Shown: piece after piece, positions 62,302 to 64,000 of the stretch
Numbering within the stretch: position 1 is the stretch's first letter
How the letters are laid out: each line of letters begins with the position of its first letter
Assembly: GCF_014138605.1 (NCBI RefSeq)
Contig: NZ_JACJHX010000007.1
Coordinates: forward strand, 108,539 to 172,538
Length of the DNA stretch: 64,000 nucleotides
From: Peribacillus huizhouensis
Lineage (GTDB): Bacteria; Bacillota; Bacilli; Bacillales; DSM-1321
Reading direction: 5' to 3'
Notes under the pieces: model-generated
Told to the model about the DNA's origin: nothing
The model's input: the letters and a program-made list of their open reading frames with translations, nothing else
The model's database searches: none
Made by a program: the position numbers and the translations under genes

Positions 62302-63606
62302 TCAACTCGCTTTCTCCTTTGCACCAGATTTTTCATATATATCAATGCCCGCCTCATTCAACATCCATTCAATATGGACCCCATATCCACTTGTTGGATC
62401 ATTGACGAAAACATGGGTTACAGCACCAACTAATTTTCCATTTTGAATTATAGGGCTGCCACTCATTCCTTGAACAATCCCACCAGTCTTCTCTAACAAC
62501 TTCTTATCAGTTACCTTTAAAACAATCCCTTTAATGGCTGGGAATTTCTGTGGTATCGTACTAACGATTTCAACATCGAATTCCTCTACTTTTGATCCTT
62601 CTAGTACAGTTAATATCTTTGCCGGTCCTTCTTTTACTTCATGCGATAAAGTGATTGGCAGTGGTTGATCAGCAATCCCATTACCGACTTCTTTTTTCAT
62701 TTGTCCGAAAATTCCAAATGGACTATTTCTGTTAATATTACCGATCACTTCTTTATTTGACGAGAAACGAGCTAATTTTTCACCCGGATCTCCGTTGCTT
62801 CCTTTTTCAATGGATGTTACAGTTGATTGAACAATTTGTCCGTCTTTTACAACAATTGGTTTTTTCGTATCCATATCTGAAATAACATGACCGAGTGCGC
62901 CATATTTTTTTGTTTCAGGATGATAAAACGTCAATGTACCAATTCCAGCGGCTGAGTCGCGTATATAAAGACCAAGCTTGTACGTGCCTTCATTTTCATC
63001 TTTTAATGGTAAAAGTTTTGTCTCAATTATTTCTTTCTCACGTGATATCACAAGTTGAAGGGGTTCGCCTTTTTCACCTGCTTGTTGTACATAAGGGGTT
63101 ACATCAGACATTTTCTTAATTGTTTGGCCATTTATTTTCGTAATGATATCACCTATCATAACATGCGCTGTTTCACCAGGTGATTTCTTACCTTGTCCTG
63201 TTTCTACTAGATGATGTCCAACCACTAATACTCCGAGCGTATTTAATTTGACACCTATAGATTGTCCTCCTGGAGTCACCTTAAAATCCTTTAATATATG
63301 AACATCCACTTTCTTGACCGGGAAGCCAGCAACATCTAAAAGTAACTCGCTCGTTCCAGGTTTATCTGCACCAAGTGTTAACAAACCTGGTTCATCTTGA
63401 ACCGTTACCCCATTTTCATTTGAATAAGTCGTCGCATGAACAGCCAAATTATTACGGATGCTATATTGTTCACCTTCGAAAAGGACGATTTTTTTAGGAA
63501 TTAAAAAATACTCGCGTAATGGTTGATACAATCCTAACATTAATAGCGAAACAAGGAGAATTCCACCGATGATTCTTTTAATCCATTGTTGGTACATCTT
63601 TTTCAC
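62302..63606 (-). CDS. spoIVB: SpoIVB, sporulation signalling serine protease (S55)
   Basis: A 434-aa protein secreted from the forespore into the intermembrane space, where it activates processing of pro-sigma-K. There is an N-terminal membrane anchor ([16 protein letters not shown], residues ~12-27), a PDZ domain with [19 protein letters not shown] (~135-225), and the S55 protease domain with His in [19 protein letters not shown] and the catalytic Ser in [18 protein letters not shown]. It lies directly upstream of spo0A as in B. subtilis. A SigF/SigG-type promoter is expected upstream but is not clear. Confidence 0.95.
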   Translation of the reverse strand: MKKMYQQWIKRIIGGILLVSLLMLGLYQPLREYFLIPKKIVLFEGEQYSIRNNLAVHATTYSNENGVTVQDEPGLLTLGADKPGTSELLLDVAGFPVKKVDVHILKDFKVTPGGQSIGVKLNTLGVLVVGHHLVETGQGKKSPGETAHVMIGDIITKINGQTIKKMSDVTPYVQQAGEKGEPLQLVISREKEIIETKLLPLKDENEGTYKLGLYIRDSAAGIGTLTFYHPETKKYGALGHVISDMDTKKPIVVKDGQIVQSTVTSIEKGSNGDPGEKLARFSSNKEVIGNINRNSPFGIFGQMKKEVGNGIADQPLPITLSHEVKEGPAKILTVLEGSKVEEFDVEIVSTIPQKFPAIKGIVLKVTDKKLLEKTGGIVQGMSGSPIIQNGKLVGAVTHVFVNDPTSGYGVHIEWMLNEAGIDIYEKSGAKEKAS

Positions 63607-63690
63607 TCCCCTCGTTTTTGCTCCAAATCCTAAATGGCTACACCTTTAATGTAGCCCTCACAGCAAGCATTTATAACTCAGGGCAAAAAT

Positions 63691-63718
63691 AAAAGCTATC
63701 CGTTTTTGGATAGCTTTT
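63691..63718. terminator. Hairpin terminator upstream of spoIVB
   Basis: AAAAGCTATCC (63691-63701), loop GTTTTT, GGATAGCTTTT (63708-63718): perfect 11-bp arms, usable on both strands. On the minus strand it would end transcription from the gene to the right, probably recN by comparison with B. subtilis, outside the window. Confidence 0.82.
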
Positions 63719-63744
63719 CAATGAAAAAAAATGAGTATTTACGA

Positions 63745-64000
63745 ATAAAGTGAAACTTCCATTAGCGGTGACCTTCCGCTAATGGTTAGTTGAACCAATC
63801 GGGGTTTTACAGGCTGTTTATTTTTAACTCGATATTTTTAATCTTTAACAAAATATGTGTGATGATGTTACAGCCTGTTAAACCGGGATAAAGTGAAACT
63901 TCCTTTAGCGGTGACCTTCCGCTAATGGTTAGTTGAACCAATCGGGGTTTTACAGGCTGTTTATTTTTAACTCGATATTTTTAATCTTTAACAAAATATG
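63745..64000. repeat. Tandem duplication of a family B repeat (period 143 bp)
   Basis: ATAAAGTGAAACTTCC occurs at 63745 and again at 63888, exactly 143 bases apart; the second unit matches the first nearly base for base to the window end at 64000. Each holds a hairpin (TTAGCGG ... CCGCTAA), TTAGTTGAACCAATCGGGGT, ACAGGCTGTTTATTTTTAA, and the first closes with TTACAGCCTGTTAAACCGGG. Confidence 0.92.

Noticed and set aside
63607..63690. SigF/SigG promoter of spoIVB
   Set aside because: Expected from biology, but I could not align convincing -35 and -10 elements.
1..64000. CRISPR arrays, prophage, tRNA or rRNA genes
   Set aside because: No regularly spaced short repeats with unique spacers, no phage structural genes and no tRNA- or rRNA-like sequences were seen; repeated text belongs to families A-D.

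Overview
The window looks like a chromosome segment of a low-GC, endospore-forming Bacillaceae bacterium. It carries spo0A and spoIVB, the stressosome peptide Prli42, a BkdR-controlled branched-chain keto acid operon, and a gene order close to the Bacillus subtilis spo0A - bkd - brxB - art - yqjA to yqjH - zwf region. Species cannot be fixed from the sequence. Nearly all long genes lie on the minus strand.

Layout, left to right. 1-3.4 kb: 3' end of zwf, two small membrane proteins, an SRPBCC/ArsR pair with a palindrome at its promoter, and Y-family DNA polymerase IV. 3.4-6.4 kb: an MFS sugar-acid-type transporter next to decayed remnants of a sugar isomerase, a class I aldolase and an IS3-type orfA. 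6.4-14.6 kb: conserved core with a PepT-like peptidase, acyl-CoA carboxyltransferase, methylmalonyl-CoA epimerase, Prli42, an L,D-transpeptidase, YqjA and the arginine-type ABC transporter art. 15-22 kb: TetR/MFS efflux pair, AEC transporter, a 55-aa gene with cre-like sites upstream, and a MetNPQ-type ABC transporter.

22.3-33 kb: an apparent sugar-acid (probably pentonate) catabolic operon. It holds a TRAP transporter with two binding proteins, a long IlvD/Edd dehydratase, an IclR regulator, an FAH-fold enzyme, a DapA-family aldolase/dehydratase and a 2-hydroxyacid dehydrogenase. In front of it are a consensus SigA promoter, an abutting palindrome and a cre site. 34.6-47.6 kb: a taurine/C2-sulfonate cluster with a GntR/UTRA regulator, YeiH-type exporter, taurine-pyruvate aminotransferase, alanine dehydrogenase, sulfoacetaldehyde acetyltransferase (Xsc), MHS-type MFS transporter, Fe-dependent alcohol dehydrogenase and a GabP-like permease. 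A shared 24-bp motif lies just downstream of the -10 box at three promoters here (GntR gene, xsc, permease) and defines a candidate autoregulated regulon.

48-59.3 kb: brxB, then bkdR-bcd-buk-lpdV-bkdAA-bkdAB-bkdB with a clear sigma-54 promoter in front of bcd. ptb, normally next to bcd, is absent. 59.5-64 kb: yqzF, yqiK, spo0A and spoIVB, ending in a tandem 143-bp repeat. At least four families of short intergenic repeats (called A-D here) are scattered through the window, often at gene ends. Two copies of family B supply the stop codon of the preceding gene.
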